A DNA stretch of 64,000 nt from Nocardia transvalensis. GTDB taxonomy: Bacteria; Actinomycetota; Actinomycetes; Mycobacteriales; Mycobacteriaceae. The DNA lies in assembly GCF_015477765.1 (NCBI RefSeq), contig NZ_JADLQQ010000001.1, positions 806,001 through 870,000 of the forward strand, written 5' to 3'. Positions 55,101-64,000 of the stretch are shown here, piece after piece (positions within the stretch are counted from its first letter, which is position 1; the number at the start of each line of letters is the position of its first letter). The position numbers were made by a program, and so were the translations under genes. Below the pieces are notes generated by a model. The model had not been told where the DNA came from, ran no database searches, and worked only from the letters and a program-made list of their open reading frames with translations.

Positions 55101-57624
55101 CCACCGCGGGCCGCGGCCGATCGGCCGGAAGATCCAGCCGGTCCGGGATGCCCTCCAAAGCCGCACGCCAATAAGCGATTTGCGCCGCCGCCACCGATTG
55201 CGGGTCCGACTCGTCACCGAGCACCACCCGCTGCCACAGCGCGTAGTCGGCGTACTGCACCGGCAGCGGCGCCCACGCGGGCATGGCCCCGTTGCGGCGA
55301 GCCAGGAAGGCCACCAGCAGATCTCGCATGAACGGCGCGACCGAGGCGCCGTCGGCGGCGATATGGTGCACCACGACGGCGATCACGTGGTCGTCGGGCG
55401 CCAGCTCGGCCACACCGATCCGCAGCGGGATCTCGGCGGCCACATCGAATCCGTCGAGGGCGTACTCGGTCAGCCAGCCCTCGATCTCGTCCTCGGTCAT
55501 CGGCTGCGGCGACAGGTCCGGGATCGCCTGCTCCACAGGCAGAATCACCTGGTAACCGGTGCCGTCCACCGCCGGGTAGACGGTGCGCAGGGTCTCGTGC
55601 CGTTCGATCACGTCCACGATCGCCGCGGCGAGCGCGTCGACGTCGAGATAGCCGGTGAGCCGGATGGCGAACGGAATATTGTTCGCCGCCGAGGCCGGAT
55701 CGAACTGGTTGAGGAACCACATCCGCTGCTGGGCCAGCGACAGCGGGATGTGCTCGGGCCGCGGCATCGGCGCGAGCGGCAATCGGCCGCCCTCGCCCTT
55801 GACCGGTTCCAGCCGTTCGGCCAGCGCGGCCACGGTGGGTGCCTCGAACAACAGCCGCGCCGGCACTCGGGCGGAGATCAGCGCGCCCAGCCGCGCCGCG
55901 ACCTGGGTCGCGATCAGCGAGTTGCCGCCCAGTTCGAAGAAGTCGTCGTCGGCGCCGACCGGTGTCGGCGGCTCGAGCAGTTCGGTGAAGACGCCCGCCA
56001 CCAGCTCTTCCAGCGGGCCGGACGGGGCGCGGAATTGCCTGCCCTGCAGGATCGGGGCGGGCAGGGCGACGCGGTCCAGCTTCCCGACGGGGGTCAGCGG
56101 GATCTCGTCGAGCACCATGATGGTGGTCGGCACCATGTGCGCGGGCAGGCTCTGTTCGGCCGCCGCGGTGAGTTCCGCGGTGTCGACGACCGCGCCGGGC
56201 GCGGCGTGCACGTAGGAGACGAGAATCGTGGCGCCGGTGTCGAGGGCGTGACCGACGGTGACCGCGAAATCGACGGACTCGTGCGCGGCCAGCACCGCGT
56301 CGATCTCACCCAGCTCGATCCGGAAACCCCGGATCTTCACCTGGAAATCGTTGCGGCCCAGATATTCCAGGTCGCCGTCCGCCGTCAGGCGCACCAGGTC
56401 GCCGGTGCGGTACAGACGAGAGCCACCCGCCGACGCATCCCCGAAGGGGTTGGCGACGAAACGGGACGCGGTCAGCGATGGCCGCGCGTGGTAGCCCCGC
56501 GCCACCTGTGCGCCGCTGATGTACAGCTCACCGACGGCCCCGGTGGGCACCGGGGCGAGCCGCTCGTCGAGGACGTATTCGGTGATGGCGCGGATCGGCG
56601 GGCCGATGGTGACCGGTTGCCCCGGCACCAGCGGCGCGCTGATATTGGTCATGATCGTGGTCTCGGTCGGACCGTAACCGTTGTAGAACTCACGGGTACC
56701 CGTCGCGACCGGAATCACCCAGCGGCGCACCAACTCCGGCGGGCAGGCTTCACCACCGGCCACCACCACACGCAGCTCGTCCAGGCCGGTCGGATCCACC
56801 GACGCCAAGGCGGCAGGAGTGATGAACGCGTGGGTGACACCTTCGCGGGCCAGCAGAGCCGCCAACTCGTCGCCGCCGAACACTGTCGGCGCGGCCACCA
56901 CCATGGTCGCCGCCCCGCCGATCGCCAACAACAACTCCAGCACCGACGCGTCGAACGACGGCGACGCGAAATGCAAAGTCCGCGACTGACCGTCGACCCG
57001 ATACCGCTCCCGCTGCTCATCGCAGAAGCTCGACAACCCGGCCTGCGTGACCACGACGCCCTTGGGCTTACCGGTCGACCCCGAGGTGTAGATGACATAC
57101 GCCGGATGCTCGGCACGCAACGGCCGCAACCGATCCGCGTAGGTGACCGGATCGGCCGGGAATTCCTCCAGCCTGCGGGTGAATTCGGCGGTGTCGAGGG
57201 GCAGCCACTCGACCTCGTCGGGCAGGTCGGCGCGCACCTCGGCCACCGTCAGGCCCACCACCGCGCGGGCATCGGCCACCATGTGCGCGACCCGCTCGGC
57301 GGGGTAGTTCGGATCCACGGGCACGAATCCCGCACCGGTCTTCGCGACCGCCCACACCGCGACCACCGAATCCAGTGACCTGGGGATACCGATGGCGACG
57401 AGGTCCTCCGGACCGATTCCGCGATCGATCAGCAACCGCGCCAGCCGGGTTGATCGTTCATCCAATTCGGCATAGGTCAGCTCGGCCAGCGTGGCCGTGG
57501 CGTCGGCGAAGACGACGGCGATACCGCTCGGATCGGCCTCCACCGCGGTGGCCATGAGCTGCGGCAGAGTCGTGACGCGCGGTCGGCGGGTACGGGTCGG
57601 TCGTACTCGTGCCGGGCGGGTCAT
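40126..57624 (-). CDS. Five-module non-ribosomal peptide synthetase, A-T/C-A-T/C-A-T/C-A-T-E*/C-A-T-TE
   Basis: I chose ATG 57624 ([16 protein letters not shown]), giving about 5832 residues; GTG 57681 is possible. Approximate domains by residue: A1 18-529, T1 to 605; C2 619-1069, A2 1089-1592, T2; C3 1682-2152, A3 2165-2742, T3; C4 2829-3279, A4 3297-3805, T4 3810-3876; dead epimerase-like E* 3884-4505; C5 4510-4949, A5 4966-5464, T5; TE 5556-5815. T sites read LGGNSL, or LGGDSI before E*. C motifs HHIAADG/HHILIDG are intact; the TE has GWSLGG. Codes read by eye (positions 235-331): A1 and A4 DALIVAGIM, A2 DVWDLILVS, A3 DLWHLILVS, A5 DIWHFAWVV. No C domain starts the line, so it likely loads its own first residue. 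Confidence 0.93.
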   Translation of the reverse strand: MTRPARVRPTRTRRPRVTTLPQLMATAVEADPSGIAVVFADATATLAELTYAELDERSTRLARLLIDRGIGPEDLVAIGIPRSLDSVVAVWAVAKTGAGFVPVDPNYPAERVAHMVADARAVVGLTVAEVRADLPDEVEWLPLDTAEFTRRLEEFPADPVTYADRLRPLRAEHPAYVIYTSGSTGKPKGVVVTQAGLSSFCDEQRERYRVDGQSRTLHFASPSFDASVLELLLAIGGAATMVVAAPTVFGGDELAALLAREGVTHAFITPAALASVDPTGLDELRVVVAGGEACPPELVRRWVIPVATGTREFYNGYGPTETTIMTNISAPLVPGQPVTIGPPIRAITEYVLDERLAPVPTGAVGELYISGAQVARGYHARPSLTASRFVANPFGDASAGGSRLYRTGDLVRLTADGDLEYLGRNDFQVKIRGFRIELGEIDAVLAAHESVDFAVTVGHALDTGATILVSYVHAAPGAVVDTAELTAAAEQSLPAHMVPTTIMVLDEIPLTPVGKLDRVALPAPILQGRQFRAPSGPLEELVAGVFTELLEPPTPVGADDDFFELGGNSLIATQVAARLGALISARVPARLLFEAPTVAALAERLEPVKGEGGRLPLAPMPRPEHIPLSLAQQRMWFLNQFDPASAANNIPFAIRLTGYLDVDALAAAIVDVIERHETLRTVYPAVDGTGYQVILPVEQAIPDLSPQPMTEDEIEGWLTEYALDGFDVAAEIPLRIGVAELAPDDHVIAVVVHHIAADGASVAPFMRDLLVAFLARRNGAMPAWAPLPVQYADYALWQRVVLGDESDPQSVAAAQIAYWRAALEGIPDRLDLPADRPRPAVASGHGAEYAFSVDAELHGRLEDLAQRAGGSLFMVVHAAFAALLARLSGTDDIAIGTPVAGRGERELDGLIGMFVNTLVLRTRIDSGQSFTDLLTQVKEADLAAFSHAELPFERLVEVLDPVRSQAHHPLFQVALFFQNMDRPRLELPGLTASAVEFDGAVAKFDLQLTVVPREDGGVPGGFSALFTYAVDLFDEVTIAGFADRLVRMLEAVTAEPALPVGDIDLLRPDERVQILYDWNDTGYPVEPELLLDGYRRAVDQYPDAVAIAYEGETLTYAEFDARVNQLARLLISRDVGPETLVGLAIRRSLDLVVGMYAIVAAGGAYVPLDPDHPVERIAHILDTARPIVVVSTVADSVALPYGTPVLRLDTMDLGGFDPSPIRPAELRSPLRPEHPAYVIFTSGSTGRPKGVAVSHAAIHNQITWMLAAYPLGTGDVYLQKTATTFDVSLWGYFMPLRTGAKLVVATHDGHRDPIYVAETIAAQGVTVTDFVPSMLTIFAAHTAPGACPTLQDVLVIGEALPPETVDAFHRVSPARVHNLYGPTEAAVSVTYWPAWGEDRPTVPIGLPQWNTQVYVLDGRLRPVPAGVPGELYLAGDQLARGYVRRPDLTADRFVANPFGDGTRMYRTGDLVVWRAAAGDLPARLDYLGRTDFQVKFRGQRIELGEIETALLAQPVVSQAVALVASSSLGDQLVAYVVAAPGKQIDTDRLRVAVSNTLPAYMVPATIVVLDAFPLNASGKLDRKALPEPTFASREFRAPATPVEEIVAEIFGEVLGLDRVGADDDFFALGGNSLVATQVVARLGAALGGRVPVRALFETPTVSGLAAAVESEVHAAPSVELGALVRPERLPLSLAQQRMWFLNRFDQADGTHTPGSAAYNLPFALRLTGSLDVESLSDALDDVVARHEVLRTIYPETADGPVQVVLPADTRLGVAPEPIASDRVASAVYELAATPFDVTAEVPLRVRLFQISDLAPGSRREYVLAVVVHHIAADGSSMGPLVRDVMTAYAARTSGNAPGWEPLRVQYADYALWQRAVLGDESDPDSIAAQQIAYWRQELADLPDLLELPTDRPRPPVASLAGARVGIDIDAETHAGLVELAHAHGATVFMVVHTALAVLLARLSGSDDIAIGTPVAGRGEAELDDLIGMFVNTVVFRTRLDRGESFADLLVRQRETDLRAFAHADVPFERLVEVLNPPRSTAHHPLFQVGLSFQNLARTALELPGLSVAGVDADLDVSQFDLHLIVADAYAEDGGAAGIGGFFTYATDLFDAATVEGFAERLSHLLAAVVTDATTAVGDIDILAADERQRAILDRNDTAHPVDDTATLVTLLDRTVASTPDAVALVADLPDSESGRLELTYAELDARVNRLARHLISLGVGPESRVALALRRSAELVVAMYAVAKAGGAYVPLDPDQPAERTRYILDTADPVCVLTTSDIADAPTASTASGTSASSDSVTSAVSVTLVNAETGTLDWRGRRDSIPTLADSTGNSLGPRKRAVAESMFGPAASVVRIDALDLSDYPADPVHDTERAAPLRDSNTAYVIFTSGSTGRPKGVAVPHTAIVNQLLWKTAEFGLTSSDSTLLKTAATFDLSVWEFWSAAVCGGRLVIATADGHRDPVYLNTLMAREAVTTLHVVPSMLDALLAVDPSKPAESGLAALRRVLAIGEALPGALAHRFRTTHPKVALFNLYGPTEAAVSITSHEVTDADQVSVPIGSPEWNSQAYVLDSRLHPVPDGVPGELYLAGTQLARGYFARPDLTADRFVANPFAPGQRMYRTGDLAAWTADGELEYRGRTDFQVKIRGFRIELGEIESALLALPGVAQVAVLAKRDARTGDRLVAYLVPATVDLDVPRVKSALAQALPSYMVPSSFVVLEALPLNVNGKLDRKALPEPEFESTAFRAPSTPVEEIVANTFAEVLGVDRVGADDDFFALGGNSLLATQVAARIGAAMDTRVGVRTLFEAPTVAALAVKVERGSDERTRTPLTAGPRPERIPLSFAQQRMWFLNQFDTAAAVYNIPAAIRLSGTLDVSALHEAVADLVARHEILRTIYPETAEGPVQQVLSPAEVPIDLAPTAIGEERVAHEVGRLVATGFDVTTEIPFRIRLFQLGATEFVLVFVAHHIAADGWSMGPLTRDLMLAYVARSGGVAPAWAPLPLQYADYALWQREVLGDENDPSSIAGAQLSYWTTELADLPDEITLPADRPRPLAQSFAGGKTDFVVDAEVHGALAELARRNNATLFMVVHTALAVFLARMSGTDDIAIGTPIAGRGEAELDDLIGMFVNTLVLRSRVEAGLSFTELLAANRETDLRAFAHADIPFERLVEALDPERSAARHPLFQVALSFENLAATSFELPGLSFTALDPAADTAKFDLLLTMREQRTADGAEAGLAAEFTYARDLFDASTVERLSLQFRRLLAAVAAAPTTAVGDLEILDDSERADLVHRTGAPAAPPRTLPELMADAVAANPDGPAVVINGRSYTYTQLDLASSKLARRLIELGAGPDVLVAVAIPRSIEAVVTLWSVTKAGAAFVPVDPTYPADRIAHMVADSRASLGVTLRSVVADLPEVSGGWIVLDTPEFAYDVDALSGEPISDDERLGVLRPANAAYVIYTSGSTGLPKGVVVTHAGLANFSAEQVERYRLDHTSRALAFASPSFDASMLELLLAIGAGGTLVLVPPRTFGGEELSDLIRREGATHAFITPSVLASLDPDALIDMQVIVAGGEAVPADLVAKWGGAQDGSGRRFHNGYGPTETTIMTNISDPLTPGDAVTIGGPIRGMRALILDARLRPVPEGVAGELYLGGIQLARGYHDRPGLTAARFVADPYGEPGERLYRTGDVVRWRRGEAVVEYVGRNDFQVKVRGFRIELGEIDSALTAQPGVDFAVTVGRDTDTGATILVSYVRPAAGATLDTAALTAELARTLPEYMVPTAIVVLEEIPLTPVGKLDRKALPAPVLETKDYRAPQSAAEQTVAEVIGEVLGIDRVGLDDDFFALGGDSIVSIQVVSRARARGVHFTPRDVFESRTVEALARAATVETAPAEQVPAGPLPLPPMAARLLCIDPSARDIRAIALDIPSDCAPDRVRAAVQSVLDRHPMLSAHLETVEVPADADKATVASSEGSGVDAGAATATGPDSEDFAVAHAPTQFLPVHGGSTTASAGTDEDDFAVAHAPTQFLPVPNAVSRLRDAAEEDEASAASAVADARTQFLPVAGAINGDGVIMPSATAVDDDSDFSLDWSEAKTQILPVVTDTSTRLLPVASVPQRAVPAAAAPTGGTNPEVRLVIPDEPARALVRQFVPAPDTAEVALRALTAELDPFAGRNIGFALIAPTEPDGADDIPTSLVVVANGVLVDDASWRIIVDELSAAWSGGHATRAAVDAGPVGVARALAARAADDATVAELAWWQRHLAGVPAETPIDGADLTHRGRVSLVITAEGATAVGAVADAYHATIEDILLTAFALASEPSMRGSAAELLGPVVQLAADGRSVAGPESDATVGGFTATFPLVLDLDGVDLDDALVGGPAAGRAIAQVKELRRAVPDHGVGYGLLRYLNSATADALAALAHGRAALRYRDLRPAHAYPDTPAADLVLDITVDATEDGLLARFDYAASVLDVEQVKEIAGHWVRALGGLAEHGTHPDAGGFTPSDFPLLRLSQADIDRLHRTYPTLADAWPVTPLQSGMLFHALLADASVDVYTTQFTLDLNGAVDERRLRDAAQAVLDRHDNLRVAFAEDTEGNPVQVVLDPVEVPWRSIDLTHLEPDVARAEAARFEAADYADRFDMRTAPLLRFALIRTAPEAWRLLVTSHHILIDGWSMPLLMQDLLTLYALGPRSRHLPEVRSYGDYLAWLVAQDPAAARAAWRDALAGIDEPTPLAPVDPGREISAGVGEVGFELSVADTTALTRLASRLGVTVNTVVQAAWGMLIGRSVDRDDVVFGATVSGRPPQLPGVETMVGLFLNAIPVRVRLNATDTLAGLLRQLQAEQADLLDHHYLGLSDIQETVGVEGLFDSLVVFESFPVDREGLDRASAIDGMHVTGVGSVNGTHYPVTVMVVLDNQLRVSLKYLRDVFDENTAHALAQRLSALIGRFTATPQARVAEVDALLAGERAELSAYNATDLPELLDDATLLTLFDAQVARTPQAPAVHFGDITLSYRELDARSRALAEALIARGVAPEALVAVAMRRSIDLVVAIYAVLRAGGGYVPVDPDHPTDRNEFVLTNAKPVCVLTTSRDGFETATGTTVIEVDALAPLARSGMTAPARVRPDTIAYVIHTSGSTGRPKGVAITHRQMANQFRWAQRIHPHDTGDVVLHKTPITFDISTWELFWPLQTGAAIVVAEPDGHRDPAYLSRLIEQKSVSTVHFVPSMLDAFLDPAANPAVNQGLPSLRRVFAAGEALSGDTAAAFAALLEHAELVNWYGPAEATVVTYHPVRGAVAGAVPIGVPVANTRVHVLDRQLRPVPPGAPGELYVAGVQLARGYLGAPALTAERFVAHQNGERLYRTGDIVRWRDGVLEYLGRSDFQVKLRGQRIELGEIEAVLADHDSVRHAVVSLVRGNSGDRLVAHVVPHPGATIDEADLLDRARGSLPGYMIPAAVVVLAELPLNASGKLDRKALPVPQFSGRPYRAPSTPLEQTVAEVFTEVLGVDRVGLNDDFFDLGGNSLIATRAVSRLRAVIGAEVRVQWFFTGATVAALSQRILAALASEHDFDQDSDAALGVLLPIRADGDGEPLFCIHPMYGLSWCYSGLARYVEDRPIVGLQSPALSEDGYLPGSLEEMAARYVAEIRAVQPHSPYRLLGWSLGGVLAHAVATALQADGEQVALLAMLDSHPDIDVTDFRAAIREALAEIGIGAEALVGDGDIHELSDEAVAALHATIPADMAVLTPDRVRRIYRSAVRSAELIAEYRPAVFRGRLDYFSAQGHEAAAQNWRDHIDGDIADHPVGASHDQMTSPEAFAELGPQLARLLATESARTADGMMGRASRNSGHWSDD
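44110..45975 (-). other. Degenerate epimerisation-like domain E* of the five-module NRPS
   Basis: It follows T4, whose LGGDSI site is the type usually found before E domains, and precedes C5, which starts like C domains that accept D-residues ([14 protein letters not shown]). The catalytic H-H-x3-D-G of E/C domains is replaced by N-G-V-L-V-D-D in [16 protein letters not shown], so both His are lost. The N-lobe is interrupted by about 130 residues carrying T-Q-F-L-P-V repeats. The remaining fold signs ([22 protein letters not shown]) are kept. Confidence 0.75.
45322..45690 (-). repeat. Five copies of an A-x-T-Q-F-L-P-V motif inside E*
   Basis: Copies at 45646-45690 ([15 protein letters not shown]), 45562-45603 ([14 protein letters not shown]), 45466-45501 ([12 protein letters not shown]), 45355-45378 (AKTQILPV) and 45322-45345 (TSTRLLPV) are set in Asp/Ser/Ala-rich, probably unfolded sequence. 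The first two are near-identical; later copies decay. The Thr-Gln pair resembles phosphothreonine sites used by actinobacterial Ser/Thr kinases and FHA domains, but this is only a suggestion. Confidence 0.85.
49190..51500 (-). repeat. A3-T3 region nearly identical to the first complete module of the upstream NRPS
   Basis: The DNA from A3/T3 and the end of C3 closely matches 61880-64000. For example, 49401-49510 and 62080-62190 differ at only a few bases, as do 51350-51480 and 63880-64000. The offset is about 12.5-12.7 kb; the A3-specific insertion accounts for part of the difference. Confidence 0.85.
50575..50800 (-). other. About 75-residue insertion between the first two A-domain core regions of A3
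   Basis: Between [12 protein letters not shown] and [13 protein letters not shown] the A3 domain carries a Ser/Thr/Ala-rich stretch ([16 protein letters not shown], then [20 protein letters not shown]) that the otherwise near-identical A domain of the upstream gene lacks. It falls in the loop before the ATP-binding [10 protein letters not shown] motif, so it need not disturb catalysis. Confidence 0.75.
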
Positions 57625-57719
57625 ACCGTCTTCACTTCCGGAGTCGCGTACCGCCCGACCACCCGCACCACGTGTCCTCACCCTGCCTGTTGTCGCATTT
57701 CCCGCGCTGTAGCAGCGCC

Positions 57720-57725
57720 ACCCTA
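57720..57725 (-). promoter_or_regulatory. Weak -10-like TAGGGT upstream of the five-module NRPS
   Basis: TAGGGT on the minus strand lies in the 243-bp gap between the two NRPS genes, next to TTGACC and within a CCTAGG palindrome. No good -35 spacing, so this is only a hint that the downstream gene has its own promoter. Confidence 0.25.
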
Positions 57726-57867
57726 GGTCAATCGAGCACGGCTGCCTAGCGTGTTACGGCCGTGCGAACATTCCGGTGCGGAGGGCCTGCCGCTCCGGAA
57801 CGAGACCATTGTCCGGTACGGAAGCCGACCCGTCACACCGTGGGTGCGGATCTCTCACCGAAATCGG

Positions 57868-60800
57868 TCAGTCCTGGGCGTCGCCCAGCAGTCGGCGCAG
57901 CGCAGGGCCGATCTCCTCGAGAGCCGTGGGGCTCAACAGTTGATCGTGTGTGGTCGGCACCGGATGGTCGACGATGGTGCCGTCCACATACGGTGCCCAG
58001 TCGGAGGCGGTGAGGTTGCGGGCGGCGTTGCCGGTGTCACAGGCGGCACGGAAGAACTCGATCGTGCCGTGGAACACAGCGGGCCGGTGGTCGGCGAGCA
58101 GTTCGGCCGAGCGAACCGCGCCGCGATAGATCCGCCGCACCTGCTCGAGGGTCAGCGTGATCATGTCGGCGGGGAAGGTCGCATGCAGCGCGGCCAGCGC
58201 GGTATCGCTCAGTTCGTGCGGATCGCCGTCCGGCAGGGCATCGGCGGAGATACCGAGTTCGGCGAGGGCGTCGCGCAGGGTGGTGTGGAAATCGGCGACG
58301 TCCAGATCCGGATAGCCGTCCAGGATGGCCAGCAGCGCCACCTGTTCGCCCGCGGCCTGCAACTCGGTGGCAATCGCGTGGGCCAGGACCCCGCCCAGCG
58401 ACCAGCCCACCACCCGGTACGGCCCGTGTGGCTGCACCGACCGAATCTCGGTGATGTAGCGCAGGGCCATGTCCCGCACCGACTCCGGCACATAATCCTC
58501 GCTCAGCGCCGGGGACTGCAATCCCCACACCGGGCGCTGCGGCAGATACGGCGCCAGACCCGAATAGGCCCAGGCCAGCCCGTACATCGGGTGGATGCAG
58601 AACAGCGGGTCCGCGGTGCCCGACAGCAGCGGCAGCAACACCTGGAACGCCGTATCGTCCAGGTGCTGCGCATCGATGCGGCGCGCGAGACCCGCGACCG
58701 TGGGGTCGGTGAAGAACCACGGCATCTCGACCCGGGCACCGGTGAGCTCCCGCAACCGGGCCACCACCCGAGCGACCAGCAGGGAGTTGCCGCCCAGAGC
58801 GAAGAAGTCGTCGTCGGCGCCGATCTCGCTGCCAGTGGCGAGCAGTTCCGCGAATGCGGTTGCCACCGCCCGTTCGGTCGCGGTCTCGGGTGCGCGGAAG
58901 ACGGTGCCGCCCATGGCCTCCGGTGCGGGCAGGGCGCGGCGGTCGAGCTTGCCGTTGGGGGTGAGCGGCAGGGCCTCCACCACCATGATCACGTCGGGAA
59001 CCATGTAGCCGGTGAGGAATTCGCCCACGGCCGACCGCAGGGCGATCGGATCGGGATGCGAACCGTGGTCGGCGACAACGTAGGCCACCAGCCGGTCGCC
59101 CACGCGATCGTCACGGTGCACCAGGACCGCGGCCTGGCCGACACCGGCGCAGCGCAGCAGGGCCGCCTCGATCTCGCCGGGTTCGATGCGGAAGCCGCGC
59201 AATTGCACCTGCTGGTCGCTGCGCCCGGCATATTCGAGCCGGGCGGCCGAATCGCGGCGGCCGACGTCTCCGGAGCGGTACAGCCGGGAACCGGGCGGTC
59301 CGAACGGGTTCGCCACGAAGCGGGTGGCGGTGAGTCCGGGCCGCCCGAGGTAGCCGCGCGACAGCTGCTCGCCCGCCACGTACATCTCCCCGGGCACACC
59401 GGTGGGGACCGGATGCAGGCGCTCGTCGAGCACATGGACCTGCAAGCCCGGCAGCGGATATCCGACGACACTCGCCGGGGTTGCCGTGGACCGTTCGTCC
59501 AGCCCCAGGAACGACACGTGCACCGTGGTTTCGGTGATGCCGTACATGTTCACCAGCCGGGCCTCGCGGTGCCGTTCGTACCACGGCGCCAGGCGGCGCG
59601 GATCCAGGACCTCACCGCCGAAGACGATGTGGCGCAGCGCGAATTCGCCGGTATCGGCCGCTCGGTCGGCGGCGATCAGTTGATAGAACGCCGACGGTGT
59701 CTGATTGAGCACGGTCACGCGCTCGCGGATCAGCAACTCTCGGAACAGGTCCGGGGCGCGCGAGGTCAGATAGTCCACGACCACGACGCTGCCACCGGTG
59801 CCGAGCGCGGCCCACAGCTCCCACACCGAGAAGTCGAAGGCGAAGGAGTGGAACATCGTCCACACATCCGTGTCGTCGAAACCGAACAGCGGCTGGGTAT
59901 TCGCCAACAGCTGCAGCACATTCCGGTGAGTGACACCGACGCCCTTCGGGACGCCGGTGGAGCCGGACGTGTAGATGACGTAGGCAAGGTGGTCGGGGCG
60001 TAGCGGGGATCGGCGGTCGGCATCGGTCACCGGCGCGTCGTCGAAGTCCCCCGCTCGGTCGAGCAGCAGCACTGGAATATCGGTGGGGGGCAGCTGCTCT
60101 CGCGCCTCGACGGTGGTGAGAACGCAGGCCGGTGCGGCGTCGGACAGCAGGAACTCCTGCCGCTGCCGCGGGTAGGTGGTGTCGACGGGTAGGTAGCCCG
60201 CGCCGGACTTGAGCACCGCGAGCAGTGCGACCGGCAGGTCCTCGGTGCGCGGAACCGCCACCGCCACCAGCGATTCCGGGCCTGCGCCGCCTGCGATGAG
60301 GGCTCGTGCGAGGCGGTTGGCCCGCCGGTCGAGGTCGTCGAAGGTCAGGGTGCGGCCATCGGAACGGATGGCGATCGCCATGGGGCGGCGGTGCACCTGG
60401 TCGTCGAGAAGCTCGACCAGCGACGCGGCGGTGGCGGTGCGCGGTTCGGCCAGTGGTGCATGCCGCTGCGATGCCCGGTCGTCCGCGGTGAGCAGGTCTA
60501 TATCGCCGATAGCCGCGTCTGCCGAGGTGAGGGCGGTGAGAATGCGCCGGAAGCGGTCGGCGAAGCCGCGCACGGTGGCCTCGTCGAACAGGTCGGTCGC
60601 GTACGTCAGCGCCGCGGCGATGCCCTGCGCGGTACCCGTCGCGTCGGTGTGTTCGGCGAGGGTGAGCTGCAGATCGAATTTGGCCGGGGTGGGGACCGCG
60701 TCCAGGCCGGATACGGTGAGGCCGGGTAGTCGGAGCTCGGCCGGGGTGAGGTTCTGGAAGGTCAGCATCGCCTGGAACAGCGGATGCCGGGCCGCCGACC

Positions 60801-63800
60801 GCGCCGGGTCGAGCAGTTCGACGAGCCGCTCGAACGGAACGTCGGCGTGGGCGAAGGCGGCGACGTCGGTGCGGCGGATGCGCTGCAGCAGGTCGGGCAC
60901 GGTGGTGGCGGGATCGATCTCGGTGCGCAACACCAGGGTGTTGACGAACATGCCGATCAGATCGTCCAGCGCCGCCTCGCCGCGACCGGCGACCGGGGTG
61001 CCGATGGCGATGTCGCGGGTGCCGGACAGGCGCGCGAGCAGCACCGCCAGCGCGGCGTGGGCCACCATGAACAGCGTCGAATGATGTTCCCGGGCGAGCT
61101 GTTTCAGAGCGGCGTGCAGATCCGGCTCGATCTCGAATTCGATGGTCGCGCCCTGGTAGGAGGCGACGGCCGGGCGGGGGCGGTCGGCAGGCAGGTTCAG
61201 TTGTTCCGGGAGCGCTGCCAATTCGCGTCGCCAGTACTCGATCTGCTGGGCCAGCAGCGAGTGCGGATCGTCCTCGGCGCCGAGTGCCCGCTGCTGCCAC
61301 AGCGCATAGTCGGCGTACTGCACGGGCAGTGGCGCCCAGGCCGGGACCTCTCCGGCCGTCCGAGAGGTGTAGGCCAGCATGAGGTCGCGGGTCAGCGGGC
61401 CCATGGACCACCCGTCGGTGGCGATGTGATGCGCCACGACGACCAGCACATGGTCGGTCGGATCGAGCCGGAACAGCGCGGTGCGGAACGGGATCTCGCG
61501 GGTCACATCGAATCCGGCCGAGACGACGGCGGCTACCTCCCGCTCGATGCCGAAGGCGTCGACGGGTTTCGGCACGACGTCGACGACGACATCCCGCGTC
61601 GAATGGACGACCTGCACCGGTCCGGCCTCGTCCGAGGGATAGGTGGTGCGCAGGATTTCGTGCCGCACCACCAGATCGGCCACGGCCTGTTCCAAGGCGG
61701 CCACATCGAGCTCGCCCGAGAGCCGGATCGCGACCGGAATGTTGTACACCGCTGCGGCCGTATCGAATTGGTTGAGGAACCACATCCGCTGCTGCGCGAA
61801 CGACAGCGGAACACGTTCCGGCCGCGGCCCCGCGATCAGAGCCGGGCGGGGACGATCCGCGGACCGCTCGACATTCGAGGCCAACGCCGCCACCGTCGGT
61901 GTCTCGAACAGACTGCGGACCGACACCCGGGTCTCCAGAGCCGCGCCGACACGAGCGGCGACTTGGGTGGCGAGCAACGAATTGCCACCGAGTGCAAAGA
62001 AGTCGTCGTCCGCACCGACCCGATCCACACCGAGAACATCGGCATACACCGACGCCACGACCTCTTCGATCGGAGTCGACGGTGCCCGGAACGCCGTCGA
62101 CTCGAATTCGGGCTCCGGCAACGCCTTCCGGTCCAGCTTGCCGTTGACATTCAACGGCAATGCCTCGAGGACGACAAAGGCCGACGGAACCATATAGGAC
62201 GGCAAGGCTCGTGACAGTGCGGACTTCACGCGGGGAACGTCGAGGTCGACAGTGGCGGGGACGAGGTAGGCGACCAGACGGTCGCCCGTGCGGGCGTCGT
62301 GTTTTGCCAAGACCGCGGCCTGGGCGATCTCCGGTAGGGACAGGAGGGCGGATTCGATTTCGCCTAGTTCGATGCGGAAGCCGCGGATCTTCACCTGAAA
62401 GTCGGTGCGGCCGCGGTATTCCAATTCGCCGTCGGCGGTCCACGCGGCCAGGTCGCCGGTGCGGTACATGCGGGTGCCGGGGACGCCGAAGGGGTTGGGG
62501 ACGAATCGGTCTGCGGTGAGGGTGGGGTGGGCGAAGTAGCCGCGGGCCAATTGGGCTCCCGCGAGGTACAGCTCGCCCGCGACGCCGGGCGGGACGGGAT
62601 GCAGGCGCGCATCCAGGACGTAAGCCTGGCTGTTCCACTCCGGGCTGCCGATCGGCACCACGGCTTGGTCGGCGTCGGTCACCTCGTGGGAGGTGATGGA
62701 TACCGCGGCCTCGGTGGGACCGTACAGATTGAACAGCGCCACCTTCGGGTGAGTGGTGCGGAAACGGTGGGCCAGGGCGGCGGGCAGGGCCTCGCCGATG
62801 GCCAGGACTCGGCGGAGGGTGGACAGGCCGCTTGTTGCCTGGGTGTGGCCGGTGTCGTCGGCGAGTAGGGCGTCGAGCATGGACGGGACGACGTGCAGGG
62901 TGGTCACTCGCGCGCGAGCGATCAGGTCGTTCAGGTAGGCGGGGTCGCGGTGGCCGTCCGAGGTCGCGATGACCAGGCGGCCGCCGCAGGTGACGGCCGA
63001 CCAGAATTCCCAGACCGACAGATCGAAGGTGGCCGCGGTCTTCAGCAGGACGGCGTCCTCGGTGCCCAGGCCGAATTCCGCTGCCTTCCAGAGTAATTGG
63101 TTGACGATCGCCGCGTGTGGCACGGCCACGCCCTTCGGGCGGCCGGTCGAACCGGACGTGAAGATCACGTATGCGGTGTTCTCGGGCCGCAGCGGGGCCA
63201 CCCGCTCGGTATCGGCGAGGGGAGCGCCGGACAGCGACGACAGATCCAGCCGGTCGATCTCGATCGCTTGCGGGACAGCACAACCCACCGCCGCGTTGGT
63301 CAGCACGCATATCGGGTCCGACGTCTCGAGGATGTAGCGCACCCGCTCCTCCGGCTGGTCCGGATCCACCGGTACGTAGGCGCCACCGGCGGCCGTGACC
63401 GCGTACATGGCGATCACGAGATCCAGCGACCGGCGCAACATCAAGGCCACCCGTGTCTCCGGTCCCACACCCAGCGAAATCAGCTGCCGTGCCAGACGAT
63501 TCACCCGGTCGTCGAGCTCGACGTAGGTGAGGGTGTGCGGCGCGTCCGGCCGGGCCGGGTCGTCGACGACCACCGCCGTCACCTCGGGAACCGCCGCGAC
63601 CGTGGCCTCCAGCAAGCCCGCCAGCGTGGGCCTGCGGAAAATGCCGTATCCGGGTGTGTACAGCGCCGCCGAATCCAGCGGGTAGCCGGTCGTATTCGGG
63701 CGGGTCAGGACGCGGTGGCGTTCGTGACAGTCCAGTAGCGGCAGGTCACCCACCGGCGTGGTCGCGTCGGCGGCGACGCCGGACAGGATCCGGGACAGGC

Positions 63801-64000
63801 GCTGCGCGAAGGTCTCCGCCGTGGCACGGTCGAAAAGGTCGGTGGCGTAGGTGAAGAAACCACCGATGCCCGCAGGACTGCCGTCCTCGGCATAGGCATC
63901 GGCGACGATCAGATGCAGATCGAACTGCGACACATCCAGATCCGCATCCACACCTTCGACACTCAACCCCGGCAACTCCAGCGCGGTCCGAGCCAGATTC
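57868..64000 (-). CDS. Non-ribosomal peptide synthetase, C-terminal two modules, ending in TE (5' end outside window)
   Basis: At least 2044 residues are visible. Domains by position: end of a C domain 64000-63750; A 63620-62080; T to 61880; C 61830-60480 (HHIATDGWS intact); A 60440-58900; T to 58690 (LGGNSLL); TE 58640-57880 (GWSLGG). The first A domain has the code DLWHLILVS, as in A3 of the downstream gene. The last has D-F-W-N-V-G-M-V-H, one conservative change from the classical threonine code DFWNIGMVHK, with NMYGITETTVHV typical of Thr domains. The TE should release a peptide ending in Thr, by hydrolysis or cyclisation. The gene precedes the five-module NRPS by 243 bp. Confidence 0.93.
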   Translation of the reverse strand, partial: NLARTALELPGLSVEGVDADLDVSQFDLHLIVADAYAEDGSPAGIGGFFTYATDLFDRATAETFAQRLSRILSGVAADATTPVGDLPLLDCHERHRVLTRPNTTGYPLDSAALYTPGYGIFRRPTLAGLLEATVAAVPEVTAVVVDDPARPDAPHTLTYVELDDRVNRLARQLISLGVGPETRVALMLRRSLDLVIAMYAVTAAGGAYVPVDPDQPEERVRYILETSDPICVLTNAAVGCAVPQAIEIDRLDLSSLSGAPLADTERVAPLRPENTAYVIFTSGSTGRPKGVAVPHAAIVNQLLWKAAEFGLGTEDAVLLKTAATFDLSVWEFWSAVTCGGRLVIATSDGHRDPAYLNDLIARARVTTLHVVPSMLDALLADDTGHTQATSGLSTLRRVLAIGEALPAALAHRFRTTHPKVALFNLYGPTEAAVSITSHEVTDADQAVVPIGSPEWNSQAYVLDARLHPVPPGVAGELYLAGAQLARGYFAHPTLTADRFVPNPFGVPGTRMYRTGDLAAWTADGELEYRGRTDFQVKIRGFRIELGEIESALLSLPEIAQAAVLAKHDARTGDRLVAYLVPATVDLDVPRVKSALSRALPSYMVPSAFVVLEALPLNVNGKLDRKALPEPEFESTAFRAPSTPIEEVVASVYADVLGVDRVGADDDFFALGGNSLLATQVAARVGAALETRVSVRSLFETPTVAALASNVERSADRPRPALIAGPRPERVPLSFAQQRMWFLNQFDTAAAVYNIPVAIRLSGELDVAALEQAVADLVVRHEILRTTYPSDEAGPVQVVHSTRDVVVDVVPKPVDAFGIEREVAAVVSAGFDVTREIPFRTALFRLDPTDHVLVVVAHHIATDGWSMGPLTRDLMLAYTSRTAGEVPAWAPLPVQYADYALWQQRALGAEDDPHSLLAQQIEYWRRELAALPEQLNLPADRPRPAVASYQGATIEFEIEPDLHAALKQLAREHHSTLFMVAHAALAVLLARLSGTRDIAIGTPVAGRGEAALDDLIGMFVNTLVLRTEIDPATTVPDLLQRIRRTDVAAFAHADVPFERLVELLDPARSAARHPLFQAMLTFQNLTPAELRLPGLTVSGLDAVPTPAKFDLQLTLAEHTDATGTAQGIAAALTYATDLFDEATVRGFADRFRRILTALTSADAAIGDIDLLTADDRASQRHAPLAEPRTATAASLVELLDDQVHRRPMAIAIRSDGRTLTFDDLDRRANRLARALIAGGAGPESLVAVAVPRTEDLPVALLAVLKSGAGYLPVDTTYPRQRQEFLLSDAAPACVLTTVEAREQLPPTDIPVLLLDRAGDFDDAPVTDADRRSPLRPDHLAYVIYTSGSTGVPKGVGVTHRNVLQLLANTQPLFGFDDTDVWTMFHSFAFDFSVWELWAALGTGGSVVVVDYLTSRAPDLFRELLIRERVTVLNQTPSAFYQLIAADRAADTGEFALRHIVFGGEVLDPRRLAPWYERHREARLVNMYGITETTVHVSFLGLDERSTATPASVVGYPLPGLQVHVLDERLHPVPTGVPGEMYVAGEQLSRGYLGRPGLTATRFVANPFGPPGSRLYRSGDVGRRDSAARLEYAGRSDQQVQLRGFRIEPGEIEAALLRCAGVGQAAVLVHRDDRVGDRLVAYVVADHGSHPDPIALRSAVGEFLTGYMVPDVIMVVEALPLTPNGKLDRRALPAPEAMGGTVFRAPETATERAVATAFAELLATGSEIGADDDFFALGGNSLLVARVVARLRELTGARVEMPWFFTDPTVAGLARRIDAQHLDDTAFQVLLPLLSGTADPLFCIHPMYGLAWAYSGLAPYLPQRPVWGLQSPALSEDYVPESVRDMALRYITEIRSVQPHGPYRVVGWSLGGVLAHAIATELQAAGEQVALLAILDGYPDLDVADFHTTLRDALAELGISADALPDGDPHELSDTALAALHATFPADMITLTLEQVRRIYRGAVRSAELLADHRPAVFHGTIEFFRAACDTGNAARNLTASDWAPYVDGTIVDHPVPTTHDQLLSPTALEEIGPALRRLLGDAQD

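Noticed and set aside
53086..57378. Second long plus-strand open frame opposite the NRPS
   Set aside because: Same reason: low-complexity basic translation, no ribosome site, and fully covered by recognised NRPS domains on the other strand.
40126..64000. Siderophore assignment of the NRPS locus
   Set aside because: No salicylate, catechol, hydroxamate or lysine/ornithine hydroxylase gene is visible in the window and no A domain code clearly matches siderophore building blocks.

Overview
The window is high-GC actinobacterial chromosome. Two secreted antigen-85-type mycolyltransferase-like esterases, an MmpL-family RND transporter and a Mycobacteriales-style S10 ribosomal operon point to a mycolic-acid-bearing genus. 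Nocardia or a close relative is the best guess. No rRNA, tRNA, CRISPR array, insertion sequence or phage gene was seen.

Layout. 1-14 kb is a patchwork of small accessory genes. It holds an EXLDI/MmpL pair, a CPBP protease, a DUF2637-like membrane protein with a His-rich repeat tail, a possible toxin-antitoxin pair, an MFS exporter, SDR, phosphoesterase, F420/PPOX and NUDIX genes, and a wrecked XRE-type regulator. 14.1-19.4 kb (minus strand) is the complete S10 operon rpsJ-rplC-rplD-rplW-rplB-rpsS-rplV-rpsC-rplP-rpmC-rpsQ, closed by a long palindromic terminator. 19.8-23.5 kb (minus) is a four-gene operon of exported and membrane proteins. It has His/Met-rich segments and a duplicated D-x3-H-x12/13-H motif, and may be a copper/metal envelope system that I cannot match to a described one. 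23.7-29.5 kb holds a hotdog protein, a lipase, a mycolyltransferase-like gene, a lycopene-cyclase-like flavoprotein and two SDR proteins.

29.5-34.4 kb groups an enoyl-CoA hydratase, a double-headed TetR regulator and a DrrABC-type exporter. 34.9-40.1 kb has an aldehyde dehydrogenase homologue lacking its catalytic Cys, a polysaccharide-deacetylase-like enzyme, an Nramp transporter and the second mycolyltransferase-like gene.

40.1-64.0 kb (minus) is the start of a large NRPS locus. The downstream gene (about 5832 aa) reads A-T / C-A-T / C-A-T / C-A-T-E* / C-A-T-TE, where E* is a dead epimerase-like domain. The upstream gene, cut by the window end, reads ...C / A-T / C-A-T-TE. Each gene has its own terminal thioesterase, and the downstream one opens with A-T and no C domain, so these look like two separate peptide assembly lines in tandem. 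The last A domain of the upstream gene carries a near-threonine code. The dead E domain contains a roughly 130-residue insertion with five copies of a T-Q-F-L-P-V-like motif, the most unusual protein feature in the window.
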